NCBI RefSeq assembly: GCF_026013525.1
Contig: NZ_JAPDRA010000004.1
Coordinates: forward strand, 226,412-290,411
From: Sphingomonas canadensis
GTDB lineage: Bacteria > Pseudomonadota > Alphaproteobacteria > Sphingomonadales > Sphingomonadaceae
Direction: 5' to 3'
DNA length: 64,000 nucleotides
How positions within the stretch are numbered: the first letter of the stretch is position 1; the number at the start of each line of letters is the position of its first letter. The translations under genes and the position numbers were made by a program. Under the pieces are notes generated by a model. It worked only from the letters and a program-made list of their open reading frames with translations. It had not been told where the DNA came from and did no database searches. Of this stretch, positions 51,218 to 59,269 are shown piece after piece.

Positions 51218-51744
51218 CGCGCGGGCAGGAACCGCGGGTTGCGCAACAACCCCGCCGAGACGAGCGCGACCGGCAACCCGACCGGCAATATCTCGGTCAG
51301 CGTGATCGCGAAGCGGAACAGCGGGTTGGCATATTGCGCGCGAAACGACTCCATTTGCGCGGTGAGCGCGGCAATCTCCGCGGCGCTCGCTCCCTGCGCC
51401 TTGCGCTCGGCGATCACGCCCGCGGCATATTCGGCCATGAAGTCGGAACCGGCGGTGGCGAGCGCGATCTCCCAGGCGATCGCATAGATCAGGCTCCCCA
51501 ATGCGACGATGCCGAGCCCCATCCCCAGAGCGGGCCAAAAGCGCACCACTCCGCCCCCCTCCACGTCACGCCACCGCTTGATCGCGACGAACACCGTGCT
51601 GAACGCGATCAGCATGGTGAGATAACCGATCACCATGCCCAGCTCCGGCTGGATCCGGTCCGCCCAGGCGGTGAGCGCAAGCATCGGCGCGCCCGCGATC
51701 AGGCCCGCGATAGCGCCATAGGTCAGTATCTTCTTCAGCATCAC
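51214..51744 (-). CDS. DUF4199 membrane protein
   Basis: 176 residues, four predicted transmembrane helices (TYGAIAGLIAGAPMLAL, GYLTMLIAFSTVFVAIK, FWPALGMGLGIVALGSLIYA, ALVSAGLL preceded by ILPVGLPV) with a helical soluble loop of about 50 residues between helices three and four. This is the DUF4199 pattern. It lies 104 bp downstream of a membrane-anchored LuxR-type regulator in the same direction, so the two likely form one operon. Function unknown. Confidence 0.8.
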   Translation of the reverse strand: MMLKKILTYGAIAGLIAGAPMLALTAWADRIQPELGMVIGYLTMLIAFSTVFVAIKRWRDVEGGGVVRFWPALGMGLGIVALGSLIYAIAWEIALATAGSDFMAEYAAGVIAERKAQGASAAEIAALTAQMESFRAQYANPLFRFAITLTEILPVGLPVALVSAGLLRNPRFLPAR

Positions 51745-51848
51745 ATGCCCCCGATGTCCGTGCGAGATTGCGCGCTCAACAGCACCGCCGCAACGCTGCC
51801 CGGCAATCGCCCGAACGGGTGATTGGGACGAACGGCGGCGCGATCACC

Positions 51849-52262
51849 CTAAACGACTATGCCCAGCTCGCGCGCCCGCGCCACCGCATCGGTGCGGCGG
51901 CTGGCCCCCAGCTTCTCGTAGAGCCGCGCGACATGCGTCTTCACCGTGTTGGGCGAGATGCGCAGCGCGTCCGCGATCTCGCGGTTCGACCGGCCGGCCG
52001 CCAGCTCGCGCAGCACCGCCAGTTCGCGCGTGCTGATGCCCAATGATTCGACCGCGGCGGGATTGCCGTCGAACGGCGGGCGCGTGCGCGGCGCAAGCAC
52101 GCGCATGCCGATCACCATGCCCAGCGCGAGGAAGCCGGCGGCCACGAGGAAGAGATAGAACCCGGTCGAATGCGATCGCACCATCCAGCGATAATCGAGC
52201 CACTGCAGCAACGCCGTGCCCAGCGCCAGCAGCAGCGCATAGGCCACGAGGTGCCGCCACAT
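51849..52262 (-). CDS. Membrane-anchored LuxR-type transcriptional regulator
   Basis: 137 residues: two N-terminal transmembrane helices (LVAYALLLALGTALLQWL and FYLFLVAAGFLALGMVIGM) followed directly by a LuxR/GerE helix-turn-helix (about 75-135; LSTRELAVLRELAAGRSNRE-like GISTRELAVLREL, NTVKTHVARLYEKLGASRRT). There is no receiver or ligand-binding domain, so signals must come through the membrane part or a partner such as the downstream DUF4199 protein. It would bind DNA while tethered to the inner membrane. Confidence 0.88.
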   Translation of the reverse strand: MWRHLVAYALLLALGTALLQWLDYRWMVRSHSTGFYLFLVAAGFLALGMVIGMRVLAPRTRPPFDGNPAAVESLGISTRELAVLRELAAGRSNREIADALRISPNTVKTHVARLYEKLGASRRTDAVARARELGIVV

Positions 52263-52405
52263 CGGCCCCGGTCTTCCGCGCGTCGCGATGATCCGTCTCC
52301 GCCCTGTCTGCCGCCGCTTCCGTTAGCAGATGCGCGGGCGCCTTGGCAGCTTTCCCGCGGCCGTCCCGGCCGCTATCGACCGGCAAACTGCAAGGAGGGT
52401 GGAAC

Positions 52406-53260
52406 ATGAGCGAATCGCCCAATACGCTGCACGCCGAGGACTGGGCGGGCGAGATCGGCGAGCGCTGGCTCGCCAACCTCGATCCGTTCGAAGGCCAGAT
52501 CGCCCCGGTGGGCGACGCGCTGTTCGCCCGCGCGGGATTCGCACCCGGCGAGCATGTGATCGACATCGGCTGCGGCGGCGGCGGCACCACGATCCGGATC
52601 GCCCGCGCCGTGGCGCCCGGCGGCAGCGTGCTGGGCCTCGACATCTCGCAGGCGCTGGTGGACGAGGCCCGCCGCCGCGCGCAGGCCGCGGGCGCCACAG
52701 CCGCCGCCTTCACCTGCGCGGACGCCGCCGCGGGAATTCCCGAAGGGGCGCCGTTCGACCGGCTCTATTCGCGCTTCGGCACGATGTTCTTCGCCGATCC
52801 GAAATCGGCCTTCGCCAATCTGCACGCGATGCTGCGGCCCGGCGGGCGGATCGACATCTCGGTCTGGGCGCCGGCGCCCGACAATCCCTGGATGATGGAG
52901 ACGATGGGCGTCGTCGCGCGGCACATCGCGCTGCCGCCGCGCGTTCCGGGCACCCCCGGCCCCTTCGCGTTCGGCGACACCGGCTATCTGCTCGAGATCC
53001 TCGCCGCGGCAGGCTTTTCCGAACCGGATATCGCGGGCTGGGAGGGGCTCCAGCCGATCGGCGGGCCGGGCGCCACCCCGGCCGAGGCGGCGGCCTTCAT
53101 CACCGGCGCCAGCTCGGTCGCCGATACGCTGAAGGCAGCGGGTCCGGAGATCGCCGCGCGCGTGGTCGGCGAGGTGGCGGCGCTGTACGCGCGGTTCCAC
53201 CGGCCCGGCGAGGGCGTGATGATGGGCGGCAAGGCCTGGCTGGTCACCGCACGCGCCTGA
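52406..53260 (+). CDS. Class I SAM-dependent methyltransferase
   Basis: 284 residues. Methyltransferase motif I VIDIGCGGGGTTIRIA, motif II LGLDISQALVDEARRRA, acidic loop TCADAAAG, and LRPGGRIDISVWAP with the W-A-P typical of this UbiE-like group. It is cytoplasmic; the substrate is not evident. AAGGAGGGTGG precedes the ATG. Divergent from the LuxR-type regulator with a 143-bp gap that shows no clear operator. Confidence 0.88.
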   Translation: MSESPNTLHAEDWAGEIGERWLANLDPFEGQIAPVGDALFARAGFAPGEHVIDIGCGGGGTTIRIARAVAPGGSVLGLDISQALVDEARRRAQAAGATAAAFTCADAAAGIPEGAPFDRLYSRFGTMFFADPKSAFANLHAMLRPGGRIDISVWAPAPDNPWMMETMGVVARHIALPPRVPGTPGPFAFGDTGYLLEILAAAGFSEPDIAGWEGLQPIGGPGATPAEAAAFITGASSVADTLKAAGPEIAARVVGEVAALYARFHRPGEGVMMGGKAWLVTARA

Positions 53261-53316
53261 ACGGGGCGACGGCAGCCCGGCGTGCCTTTCGCCGCGCTGC
53301 GCGTTAGGAAGGGCGC

Positions 53317-54249
53317 ATGCCCGATCTGGCCGCCATCGTCGCCGATATCGCCGCCGAGATGGCGGCCGCGCCCGATCGCGGCACGCCGGCCAGCTACATC
53401 CCCCCGCTCGCGGCGGTGGACCCGGCGCGGTTCGGGATCGCGATCGTCGAGGCGGACGGCACCGTCCACGCCGCGGGCGACGCGGACATGCCCTTTTCGA
53501 TCCAGTCGGTGTCGAAGGTGTTCGCGCTGACGCTGGCGCTGGGCGCGGTGGGCGACCAGCTATGGAAGCGCGTCGGCCGCGAGCCTTCGGGCAGCGCGTT
53601 CAACTCGATCGTCCAGCTCGAGACCGAGCACGGCATCCCGCGCAACCCGTTCCTCAACGCAGGCGCCATCGTGGTCTCAGACATACTGCTCGGCCGCCAC
53701 GAACCGCGCGAGGCGATCGGCGAGATGCTGCGCTTCGTGCGCAACCTAGCGGGCGATGACGGCATCTTCATCGACGAGGCGGTGGCGCGCGCCGAGCAGG
53801 AGACCGGATTCCGCAACATCGCGCTGGCCAACTATATGCGCGCCTTCGGCAACCTCCACCACCCGGCGGAGCGCGTGCTGGGCGTCTATTTCCATCATTG
53901 CGCGCTGGCGATGAGCTGCCGCCAGCTCGCCCTCGCGGGGCGATATCTGATGGCGGGCGGGCGCAACCCGGATACCGGGGGCAGCGTGGTATCGGCCCGG
54001 CGCGCACGGCGCATCAACGCGCTGATGCTCACCTGCGGCCATTATGACGGATCGGGCGAATTCGCCTTCCGCGTCGGCCTGCCGGGCAAATCGGGCGTGG
54101 GCGGGGGCATATTGGCGGTGGCGCCGGGGATCGCGTCGATCGCGGTCTGGTCGCCGGGGCTCAACGAACGCGGAAACTCGCAGCTCGGCACGCTGGCGCT
54201 GGAACGGCTGGTGCATCGCACCGGCTGGTCGGTGTTCGAACCGCGCTAG
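53317..54249 (+). CDS. glsA: Glutaminase
   Basis: 310 residues of the serine-dependent glutaminase family: S64-x-x-K67 in [12 protein letters not shown], the Tyr/Asn-containing blocks [28 protein letters not shown], and [13 protein letters not shown] near the end. It hydrolyses glutamine to glutamate and ammonia in the cytoplasm; in E. coli the related YbaS aids acid resistance. The upstream 56 bp hold no obvious operator. Confidence 0.95.
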   Translation: MPDLAAIVADIAAEMAAAPDRGTPASYIPPLAAVDPARFGIAIVEADGTVHAAGDADMPFSIQSVSKVFALTLALGAVGDQLWKRVGREPSGSAFNSIVQLETEHGIPRNPFLNAGAIVVSDILLGRHEPREAIGEMLRFVRNLAGDDGIFIDEAVARAEQETGFRNIALANYMRAFGNLHHPAERVLGVYFHHCALAMSCRQLALAGRYLMAGGRNPDTGGSVVSARRARRINALMLTCGHYDGSGEFAFRVGLPGKSGVGGGILAVAPGIASIAVWSPGLNERGNSQLGTLALERLVHRTGWSVFEPR

Positions 54250-54280
54250 GGCCGCCCTTCATTCAGGCGGCACCGGCCCG

Positions 54281-54583
54281 CTATCCCATCAGGTCGCGCA
54301 CGGGCAGCGTCATCGCCATGCCTTCGGGCACCTCGAAGAACGGCGTCAGGATATAGTCGCCGTTGTCGAACAGGATCGTGGCATAGTGCGGCCCGGACCC
54401 CACCTCCGCGGTGCAGGAGCTGCGCGGCGGGGCGGTGCACTGATAGACCTCGTTGACGTACAGCTCTGCCCCGATGGTGGTGGAATTTTCCAGCACCACC
54501 TCGCCCCAGCCCCCGGCGGACTGCGCCCCGGCCATATTGGGAGCGAGCAGCAGTGCGGCAGACAAGACGGCCCAGCGGCGCAT
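54281..54583 (-). CDS. Small exported protein of unknown function
   Basis: 100 residues with a signal peptide (RRWAVLSAALLLAPNMAGAQ). The mature 80 residues are beta-rich with one cysteine pair (VYQCTAPPRSSCTAEVG) and segments LENSTTIGAELYVN and HYATILFDNGDYIL. No family recognised. It is followed, in its reading direction, by the convergent glutaminase gene. Confidence 0.65.
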   Translation of the reverse strand: MRRWAVLSAALLLAPNMAGAQSAGGWGEVVLENSTTIGAELYVNEVYQCTAPPRSSCTAEVGSGPHYATILFDNGDYILTPFFEVPEGMAMTLPVRDLMG

Positions 54584-54661
54584 TGGCGAACTCCCTTCGC
54601 CGCAAGCCTTACGGCGCGGGCGCGCGGCGCGGGATCGGTATTGTACCGGAGCGGCGGCGCT

Positions 54662-55084
54662 TCAGCGGGCGGACGCGCGGCGGCGGGGCGGCGCGCCGAA
54701 GTCGCGCTCGACATAGCGGATCGTCACGCCCTCCGCCTCCGGCTCGGCGCGGAATACGCGGGCGTGGCGGGCATAGAAGACGGTCAGCCGCCGCGCGCCG
54801 TCCCAGCGCAGCGCGACGCGCACCGCGCCGCCTTCCTCGTCCGCGACGCCGTGATCGGAATCGGCGATGAATACCGGCGCCGCGCGCTCATGGCCGTCGA
54901 ACTCGCGGCCGACGGCGACCTGGGTGGAATAGCCGGTAGTGGCGCCGCAATCGCGGATGCTGCGAAAGGCGGCGGTGGTGCCGCCGGGATCGGGCGCGGT
55001 TTCGATCAGCGCCCCGCCACAGGCCGCGCCGCCGCATCCGCCCAGCAGGGGCATCATCAGGCTGAAGAGCAACGCGGCGCGCAT
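54662..55084 (-). CDS. Lipoprotein of unknown function
   Basis: 140 residues; signal peptide MRAALLFSLMMPLLGGC with the lipid cysteine at about residue 17. The mature part has another close cysteine (GGAACGG), an STQVAVGREFDGHE segment and a basic end (PPRRRASAR). The ATG at 55084 is chosen at the signal peptide; the longer frame lacks a binding site. About 100 bp upstream lies an intrinsic terminator preceded by an 18-codon ORF, so its expression may be controlled by attenuation. Confidence 0.65.
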   Translation of the reverse strand: MRAALLFSLMMPLLGGCGGAACGGALIETAPDPGGTTAAFRSIRDCGATTGYSTQVAVGREFDGHERAAPVFIADSDHGVADEEGGAVRVALRWDGARRLTVFYARHARVFRAEPEAEGVTIRYVERDFGAPPRRRASAR

Positions 55085-55149
55085 CGCCGTCTCCGGCTGT
55101 CGAAGGGCTGGCGGGGGCGATACGCGCAACCCGCGGCAAAGCCCATCCT

Positions 55150-55179
55150 GCAAAAATGCCCGCGCCGCAAAAATGCCCG
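55150..55179. repeat. Two direct 13-bp repeats
   Basis: GCAAAAATGCCCG occurs at 55150-55162 and 55167-55179, a 17-bp period, just downstream (minus-strand sense) of the terminator at 55187. The A5 runs make them stand out in the GC-rich background; they could be binding sites for a protein acting on the lipoprotein gene promoter. Confidence 0.6.
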
Positions 55180-55186
55180 TGCGGTG

Positions 55187-55233
55187 AAAATGAAAGAGGC
55201 CGCCGGGCCCCTCCCCGGGTACCCGGCGACCTC
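55187..55233 (-). terminator. Intrinsic terminator upstream of the lipoprotein gene (possible attenuator)
   Basis: On the minus strand GAGGTCGCCGGG pairs with CCCGGCGGCCTC (one mismatch) and is followed by TTTCATTTT (55195-55187). It lies between the 18-codon ORF and the lipoprotein gene and has no protein-coding gene ending just before it, which suggests the end of a small RNA or an attenuator. Confidence 0.65.
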
Positions 55234-55366
55234 CGACATGGTCAGCGGCCGGAGAGCTCCAGCCCGGGAGACCATGCGGACCGCTTTCACTGTGGCTGCG
55301 AACGTTGCCTGGAGGGGAATTCCTCCCGCTCGCTACGGACGGAGGGCTTCCGTCCGCGCCATCAGA

Positions 55367-55423
55367 TCAGCGGCGCGTCTCCCGAACGAACTGAACCGAC
55401 CCCATTGCTGAACCATGAGACAT
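55367..55423 (-). CDS. 18-codon leader-like ORF with ideal ribosome-binding site
   Basis: The minus strand carries AAAGGAGGTGATCC, fully complementary to the 3' end of 16S rRNA, two bases before an ATG. The frame encodes MSHGSAMGSVQFVRETRR and stops. A perfect 8-bp hairpin (CGGACGGA/TCCGTCCG, plus-strand 55336-55356) follows ten bases after the stop, then a second palindrome around GGAATTCC, and finally the terminator at 55233-55187. The arrangement resembles a leader-peptide/attenuator or a small mRNA. The peptide is not known to me, and no class of riboswitch could be assigned to the region. Confidence 0.45.
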   Translation of the reverse strand: MSHGSAMGSVQFVRETRR

Positions 55424-55500
55424 CGGATCACCTCCTTTCGCTAGTTGAGCCTGTGTACCGTCTCCGGCACGGGCACACCATGAATCGCGATGAGTCGCAG

Positions 55501-55513
55501 AACAAGTCTTGTT
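55501..55513. promoter_or_regulatory. 13-bp palindrome upstream of the leader-like ORF
   Basis: AACAAGTCTTGTT is a perfect odd palindrome about 80 bp before the 18-codon ORF on the minus strand and about 100 bp after the end of the lipoprotein gene at 55616. It may be an operator for the leader transcript. Apart from this and the leader ORF, the 530 bp from 55085 to 55615 show no convincing gene. Confidence 0.3.
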
Positions 55514-55615
55514 TTGCAGCGCAATAGGTGCGAATCTTCTCGCTTCCGCGCGTTGCCGGCCCGGCGCGCCCGGAATCACCCCGGAATCAGGACGGCGAAA
55601 ACGCCGGTATGCCGC

Positions 55616-56161
55616 TCAGCGGCAGTCCTCGATCACGCGCAGCAGCTCCGCCCAGGCAGGCACGGCAAGCGGCGCCAGCCGCTCCGCCAGCACGGCGAAG
55701 CGCCCGCGCGTATGCCCCATCGCATCGAGCAACGGATCGCGCGGCGCCAGCTCGAACGCGACATAGGGAACGTCGCCGCCGGTCGGCGTGACGGGCAGCG
55801 CGCGCATCGTGGACGAGGTGCGCACCGTCAATTGCTGCGCCCCGTCGCCCAGCCGGGCGACATAGACGCGGCCGCGCTGGCGATCGCAACGCACGGTGAG
55901 GTCCGCAGGTGCGCCGGGGCGGCCGAACAGCGCGATCGATCCGCGCGCGTCCTGGCGCCAGGCCCAGGTACCGGGCGCCACCGCCACGTCACGCCAATCG
56001 GCCGGGGCAGGCGCCGGAGGGGGCGGCGGCGGGGGCGGCGGCAACGGCACGGGCGGGGGAGCCGGCAGCGGGCGCGGCGGCGGGGCGGGCTTGTCGGCGG
56101 TGCAGGCGCTCAGCGCGGCCAGCAGCGCGAGCGGAACGACGGGGGCGAATATGCGGCGCAT
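55616..56161 (-). CDS. Proline-rich lipoprotein of unknown function
   Basis: 181 residues. Lipobox LSAC in the signal peptide, then a spacer of about 30 residues that is almost only proline and alanine, and a compact domain of about 130 residues (WRDVAVAPGTWAWRQDARGS, DLTVRCDRQRGRVYVARLGD, PYVAFELAPRDPL, with a second Cys at the end, LLRVIEDCR). The layout suggests a domain held away from the membrane by a stiff linker. ATG 56161 is chosen at the signal peptide. Confidence 0.75.
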   Translation of the reverse strand: MRRIFAPVVPLALLAALSACTADKPAPPPRPLPAPPPVPLPPPPPPPPPAPAPADWRDVAVAPGTWAWRQDARGSIALFGRPGAPADLTVRCDRQRGRVYVARLGDGAQQLTVRTSSTMRALPVTPTGGDVPYVAFELAPRDPLLDAMGHTRGRFAVLAERLAPLAVPAWAELLRVIEDCR

Positions 56162-56210
56162 CGGCGCCTTATGCGGGATGGCTCCGCGCCGCTCAACCGC
56201 CGAACGGCGA

Positions 56211-56636
56211 TCAGGCCGCCCGGCGCGACAGCGCGCGCTCCGCATGGGCGAACAGCTCGCGCTCCTCCCAGGCGAGATGCTCGAACAAGGGCGCCAGCGC
56301 GGTCTCCGCCGCATCGCCGAACCGGTCCCACTCCGTCGCGAGGCGGGTGACCGGCCAGGCCGACACGAAGCGCATCAGCCCGTCCTGGATCGTCGAATGA
56401 TATTGCCGGTGCGCCCAGGCGGCACGCGCGGCGAGCAGATCGCTGCACGCGGTGAGCGTGCGGCACAGCGCGCGGTCGACGCGCAGGCTGTGGTCCGCCA
56501 CCGCGTTCACCAGATCCCAGCGGAGCATCACGATCGACGCGGGATCGGGGAAGCCGGCACGCGCCAGCCCCGCCAGATACGCGGCCTGCCCGGCAATCAG
56601 CCTGTGCCCGTTCCGCAGACATTCGATCGATTGCAC
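56211..56636 (-). CDS. Hemerythrin-like helical protein
   Basis: About 141 residues, mostly helical. Histidines and acidic residues are spaced as in hemerythrin-like four-helix bundles: NGHRLIAG, ADHSLRVDRALCR, HRQYHSTIQDGLM and LFEHLAWEERELFAHAE. The H-x-x-x-E pattern is only partly conserved, so di-iron binding is plausible but not certain. The GTG at 56636 has GGGGATCGCGG upstream; a longer reading has no binding site. Confidence 0.6.
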   Translation of the reverse strand: MQSIECLRNGHRLIAGQAAYLAGLARAGFPDPASIVMLRWDLVNAVADHSLRVDRALCRTLTACSDLLAARAAWAHRQYHSTIQDGLMRFVSAWPVTRLATEWDRFGDAAETALAPLFEHLAWEERELFAHAERALSRRAA

Positions 56637-56764
56637 CCGCGATCCCCTTGCTTTCGATTCGCAAGATATCGCGTTCGGAACGCGCGCGTTATTACGGTAT
56701 TCTGCGGTAATTTTCCGGAATTCCGGCCGAAAATCGGGTCGATTCTTGCTGAAATGTTTCCATT

Positions 56765-57877
56765 CTATTGCGTGGTTGTTGTCTGGATGGCCTCGACGAT
56801 TCCCGGAAGCCATGCCGATCCGTCGCGCAGACGCATCGTATTGGTATAGGCCCAGGCGCAGCTCTGGACCCCGATCGATGCATAGGCCGACGAGATCGTG
56901 CCATAATATTTGATCCGTTCGGACAGCGGCACGCCCGCCACGTCGTTCGCGCCGTATTCGCCGACGAAGGGCACCCGGCCGCTGGCGTTCATATAGGCGG
57001 TGACGGCGTTGAGGTTGTTCTGAAGCTCCGCATAGTCCGATCCGCCGAACACGCGGCCCAGCGGCGGGGTGGGCGTGATCCAGGTCGCGCCCTGATGCGT
57101 GAAGTTGAACGGATCATAGGTGTGGATCGTCGGCACGACATAGGGATCGGACGGCAGCACCAGCGTGGCCAGCGATCCGACGCCCGACCAGTTCTGCCCG
57201 CCCACCACCACCGGCCGCGTGGGATTGGTTGCGCGGACATTGGCCAGCGCGGGATTGAGCACCGGCAGAAGGTTGCTGTCGTTCAGCGCGCCGTTGGGCT
57301 CGTTGATCAGCTCGAACCAGACGCTCGCATCGGGCTGCGACGCGAATTCGGCGGCGATCTGCTGCCACATCGCGGCGAAGCGCGCGGCATGGGCGGCGGG
57401 GGTGACGAACAGTTCCTCATAATGATGCATGTTGAGCAGGATCTTCAGCCCCGCCGCCCGCGCGGTATCGACCACGTGGCGCACGCGCGCCATCCAGGCG
57501 GCGTCGATCGTATAGGGCGCGGCGGCCAGCGCATGGGTGGACCAGCGCACCGGCAGGCGGATCGAATCGAAGCCCGCGGCCTTGATGATCGCGAAATCGC
57601 CGTCCACGATCGCGCGGCCCCAATCGCCCTCGTTCGGCGCCTCCAGATGGTTGCCCATGTTGACGCACTTGCCCAGGTGCAGGCGGACGCCCGTGCTGGG
57701 CTCGCGCGCGGCGATGGGGGTGAAGCTGGGGGTCGGCGTGGGCGTGGGCGTTGGAGTCGGCGTCGGCGTGACGATCACCGGGCCGCCACCCCCGCCGCTG
57801 CCGCCCGCAGCCGGGCCGCTTCCGCATGCCGCCAGCCCGATCGCCAGCACGGCGCCGCCCATGCGCAGATTGCCCAT
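56765..57877 (-). CDS. GH5 family endoglucanase, lipoprotein
   Basis: 370 residues. Lipobox GLAAC (cysteine 18), a Gly-rich then seven-fold Thr-Pro linker (about 25-50), and a GH5 catalytic barrel. Acid/base E193 lies in FELINEPNG and nucleophile E307 in PFVGEYGAND; GKCVNMGNHLEAP and LNMHHYEE are further family blocks. It cleaves beta-1,4-glucan or a related hemicellulose and should be anchored in the envelope by its lipid. A perfect LacI-type palindrome lies 37 bp upstream. A broken second copy of its residues about 106-160 is found at 59043-59265. Confidence 0.93.
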   Translation of the reverse strand: MGNLRMGGAVLAIGLAACGSGPAAGGSGGGGGPVIVTPTPTPTPTPTPTPSFTPIAAREPSTGVRLHLGKCVNMGNHLEAPNEGDWGRAIVDGDFAIIKAAGFDSIRLPVRWSTHALAAAPYTIDAAWMARVRHVVDTARAAGLKILLNMHHYEELFVTPAAHAARFAAMWQQIAAEFASQPDASVWFELINEPNGALNDSNLLPVLNPALANVRATNPTRPVVVGGQNWSGVGSLATLVLPSDPYVVPTIHTYDPFNFTHQGATWITPTPPLGRVFGGSDYAELQNNLNAVTAYMNASGRVPFVGEYGANDVAGVPLSERIKYYGTISSAYASIGVQSCAWAYTNTMRLRDGSAWLPGIVEAIQTTTTQ

Positions 57878-57914
57878 CCTCGCCTCCTGATCCGCGCGGG
57901 TCTGCCGCCCGCCA

Positions 57915-57928
57915 TGTCAACGTTGACA
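57915..57928. promoter_or_regulatory. LacI-family operator of the GH5 gene
   Basis: TGTCAACGTTGACA is a perfect 14-bp palindrome with the central CG that marks LacI-family operators, 37 bp upstream of the GH5 start. Similar sites control cellulose and glucan genes in related bacteria. No LacI gene is in the window. Confidence 0.7.
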
Positions 57929-57972
57929 GGATATCGCCTGAGGCACGGAAGGCAAGCGCGCTCTGCCGCCCC

Positions 57973-58980
57973 TCAGAATCCCGACAGGAAGGCCGCGACA
58001 TTCTCCCCCAGCGCATCGACGGCATAGCCGCCCTCCATCACCACCAGCGCGGGCAGCCCCAGCGCGGCGATGCGCGCGCCCAGCCGGGGATAATCGCCCG
58101 TGCGGATCGCGAAGTGGGAGATCGGGTCCTGCGCGAAAGTGTCCGCGCCGAACGACACCAGCAACAGCCCCGGCGCGAAGCCCGCGATCGCATCCAGCGT
58201 GCGATCCAGCGCGGGGAGATAGCCGTCGATCCCCGTGCCGCGCGGCAGCGGCAGGTTCAGCGTCGCGCCCTCCCCCGCGCCCTGCCCACGCTCGTCGGCA
58301 TGGCCCCAGTAATAGGGATAGTCCGCCGCCGGATCGGCATGGATCGACGCGAAGAAGACCGTGCCGTCCTCCAGGAAGAGGTCCTGGGTGCCGTTGCCGT
58401 GGTGATAGTCCACGTCCAGGATCGCGACGCGCGCCACGCCCGCGTCCTGCGCCGCGCGCGCGGCGATGGCGGCGTTGTTGAGATAGCAATAGCCGCCGCA
58501 ATAATCGGCGCCCGCATGATGCCCCGGCGGGCGGCACAGCGCGAAGGCGGCACGCGCATCCCCCGCCAGCAGCGGGGCGAGCGCGGTCAGCGCCGTCTGC
58601 GCGCTCCAATAGGCGCCGTTCCAGGTGCCCGGGCCGATCGGCGTCACCGCATCGAAGCTGAACCGCCCGAGCAGCGCATCGATGCGCGAGAGCACCAGCG
58701 GGCGGCGCCCCACCACCGGCCAGGCATAGCCGATCGCATCGCCGTCCCGCCCCGCTTCGCGCCAGCGGGCATGCGCGCCGCGCAGGAAATCGAGATAGTC
58801 CGCGCCATGCACCCGCGCGATCGGCGCCATGCCGAAATCGCGCGCCGCCGCCAGCCCGCCCAGCCGCGCCGCCACGATCCGCGCGCGATCGGCGGTTTCG
58901 GCATGATCGCTCCACCCGCCGTTATGCATCTCCCGCGCGGGCAGATGCGATAGCTGGCGGGGATCGAAGACGCTGAGCAT
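57973..58980 (-). CDS. Histone deacetylase-fold amidohydrolase (acetylpolyamine/acetoin type)
   Basis: 335 residues of the zinc-dependent deacetylase family. Catalytic and metal-binding blocks are intact: RPPGHHAG (two His), DVDYHHGNGTQDLF (Asp-His zinc ligands), SFGADTFAQDP (third ligand Asp) and the EGGYAVDALG end. Bacterial members deacetylate acetylpolyamines or other small amides rather than histones. The ATG at 58980 is preferred over an upstream one because of GAGG at a normal distance. It ends 45 bp before the GH5 operator, but its link to that gene is unclear. Confidence 0.92.
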   Translation of the reverse strand: MLSVFDPRQLSHLPAREMHNGGWSDHAETADRARIVAARLGGLAAARDFGMAPIARVHGADYLDFLRGAHARWREAGRDGDAIGYAWPVVGRRPLVLSRIDALLGRFSFDAVTPIGPGTWNGAYWSAQTALTALAPLLAGDARAAFALCRPPGHHAGADYCGGYCYLNNAAIAARAAQDAGVARVAILDVDYHHGNGTQDLFLEDGTVFFASIHADPAADYPYYWGHADERGQGAGEGATLNLPLPRGTGIDGYLPALDRTLDAIAGFAPGLLLVSFGADTFAQDPISHFAIRTGDYPRLGARIAALGLPALVVMEGGYAVDALGENVAAFLSGF

Positions 58981-59042
58981 CCCCCGACCCTCGGCGAAGC
59001 GGCCGGGGGGCGTCAAGCGGGCGGCAGCAGGGGGATGGGCGG

Positions 59043-59265
59043 CGGAGAGGTGACGAACGGCTCCTCACAATGGTGCTTGTTGAGCAGTATCTTCAGCCCC
59101 GCCAGACGGGCCGGTGTCCGCCACATGGCGCACCCGCACGTCCAGGCGTCGAACGTATAGAGCGCGGTGGCCAGCGCATGGATGGGCCTGCGCACCGGCA
59201 GGCGGATTGAATGAACCGCGCGGCCTTGATGATAGTGAACTCGCCGTCCACGATCGCATGCACAA
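59043..59265 (-). pseudogene. Degenerate fragment of the GH5 gene
   Basis: About 220 bp match the GH5 gene at 57395-57620 in the same orientation at clearly recognisable identity, for example AGLKILLNKHHCEEPFVT here against AGLKILLNMHHYEELFVT in the intact gene, and the RVRHV and ALAxAxYTxDA blocks. Indels throw the rest out of frame and neither a start nor catalytic residues are present. It is a remnant of a partial duplication or of a second GH5 gene, lying between the deacetylase gene and higA. Confidence 0.8.
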
Positions 59266-59269
59266 ACCG

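Noticed and set aside
55425..55438. GGATCACCTCCTTT, identical to the 3' end of 16S rRNA
   Set aside because: The bases before it do not match 16S rRNA. It is the complement of an ideal Shine-Dalgarno sequence on the minus strand in front of an 18-codon ORF, so it is not an rRNA remnant.
57973..58980. A true histone deacetylase suggesting chromatin-like regulation
   Set aside because: Bacterial members of this fold act on acetylpolyamines, acetoin-related or other small amides; no histone-like substrate is implied.
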